NCBI GenBank assembly: GCA_963677445.2
Contig: CAXXGF010000028.1
Span: forward strand, 62,001-126,000
Origin: G963677445 sp963677445
GTDB lineage: Bacteria; Bacteroidota; Ignavibacteria; Ignavibacteriales; Melioribacteraceae
Direction of reading: 5' to 3'
DNA length: 64,000 nt
Below, piece after piece: positions 63,930-64,000 of the stretch. Made by a program: the position numbers and the translations under genes. The notes beneath the pieces were generated by a model. It was not told where the DNA came from. It searched no databases and worked only from the letters and a program-made list of their open reading frames with translations. Each line of letters starts with the position of its first letter. Position 1 is the first letter of the stretch.

Positions 63930-64000
63930 ATGAAAAAACAATATCCATATATTTTTATTCTGCTTCTATCAGTTTTTATTCTTATTTCGTGTGATGACGA
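63930..64000 (+). CDS. lipoprotein, N-terminal fragment at window edge
   Basis: The frame from ATG 63930 (RBS gaaaggaaaaaaag) reads MKKQYPYIFILLLSVFILIS then CDD, i.e. a signal peptide with a lipobox-like ISC end, cut by the window edge. Export as a lipoprotein is likely; nothing more is visible. Confidence 0.7.
   Translation, partial: MKKQYPYIFILLLSVFILISCDD

Overview
The window looks like a Bacteroidota/Chlorobiota-group chromosome, most likely Ignavibacteria or a close relative. Two large exported proteins end in a type IX secretion (T9SS) sorting domain of the QNYPNPFNPSTTI style that is common in that group. There is also a CarboxypepD_reg plus TonB receptor, an AT-rich composition, and small palindromic repeats in almost every intergenic gap. 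No phage structural genes, integrase, transposase or CRISPR array was seen.

Layout. 1-1.8 kb: the start of a SIR2-like + TPR protein (minus strand, running off the left edge). 2.5-7.3 kb: a secreted barrel-like protein, an RDD membrane protein, a translationally coupled pair of flavodoxin-fold proteins and a DUF4395 membrane protein. 7.7-18.4 kb: a TonB-dependent receptor, small genes, a truncated DUF547-like gene, an uncharacterised cysteine-peptidase-like protein and a 1590-residue T9SS cargo with SdrD_B-type repeats, a DUF11 domain, a choice-of-anchor-A domain and a beta-propeller. 19.1-23.3 kb: a large FAD/Fe-S oxidoreductase and a frameshifted Xaa-Pro aminopeptidase. 23.9-29.8 kb: a toxin-antitoxin island (MazF pair, HicAB, duplicated RelB/DinJ-like and HicB antitoxins, a ParE pair, and several decayed toxins) that also holds an HTH-coiled-coil-uracil-DNA-glycosylase-like fusion. 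30.1-39.5 kb: dCMP deaminase, a histidine kinase/receiver/hybrid kinase cluster, ferredoxin and aconitase. 41.3-45.4 kb: two adjacent P-loop NTPases (NACHT-like and KAP-like), each fused to a C-terminal FGE/C-type-lectin-like domain. 46-56 kb: tRNA-Thr, small genes, a T9SS-sorted arylsulfotransferase-like protein, a decayed DUF2442-DUF4160 pair, YefM/YoeB and an exported C1 peptidase. 56-64 kb: a HigBA pair split by repeats, a membrane protein coupled to a TPR protein with eight near-identical repeats, and small or broken genes up to the start of a lipoprotein at the right edge.

Most interesting signal. The last 38 codons of the two NTPase-FGE genes align without gaps. They differ at 23 bases, of which 21 fall in codon positions 1 or 2 while the third base is kept. 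This is the pattern expected when AAC/AAT codons of a template repeat are mutagenised at adenines, so both ends look like variable regions of a diversity-generating retroelement (DGR). Its reverse transcriptase and template are not in this window. My reading is that the operon encodes two diversified NTPase sensors, possibly a conflict/defence system. The SIR2-TPR protein and the UDG-like fusion are further candidate conflict genes.

Caution. Several otherwise intact genes carry single-base frameshifts, some in homopolymers, so part of the apparent decay may be sequence error.
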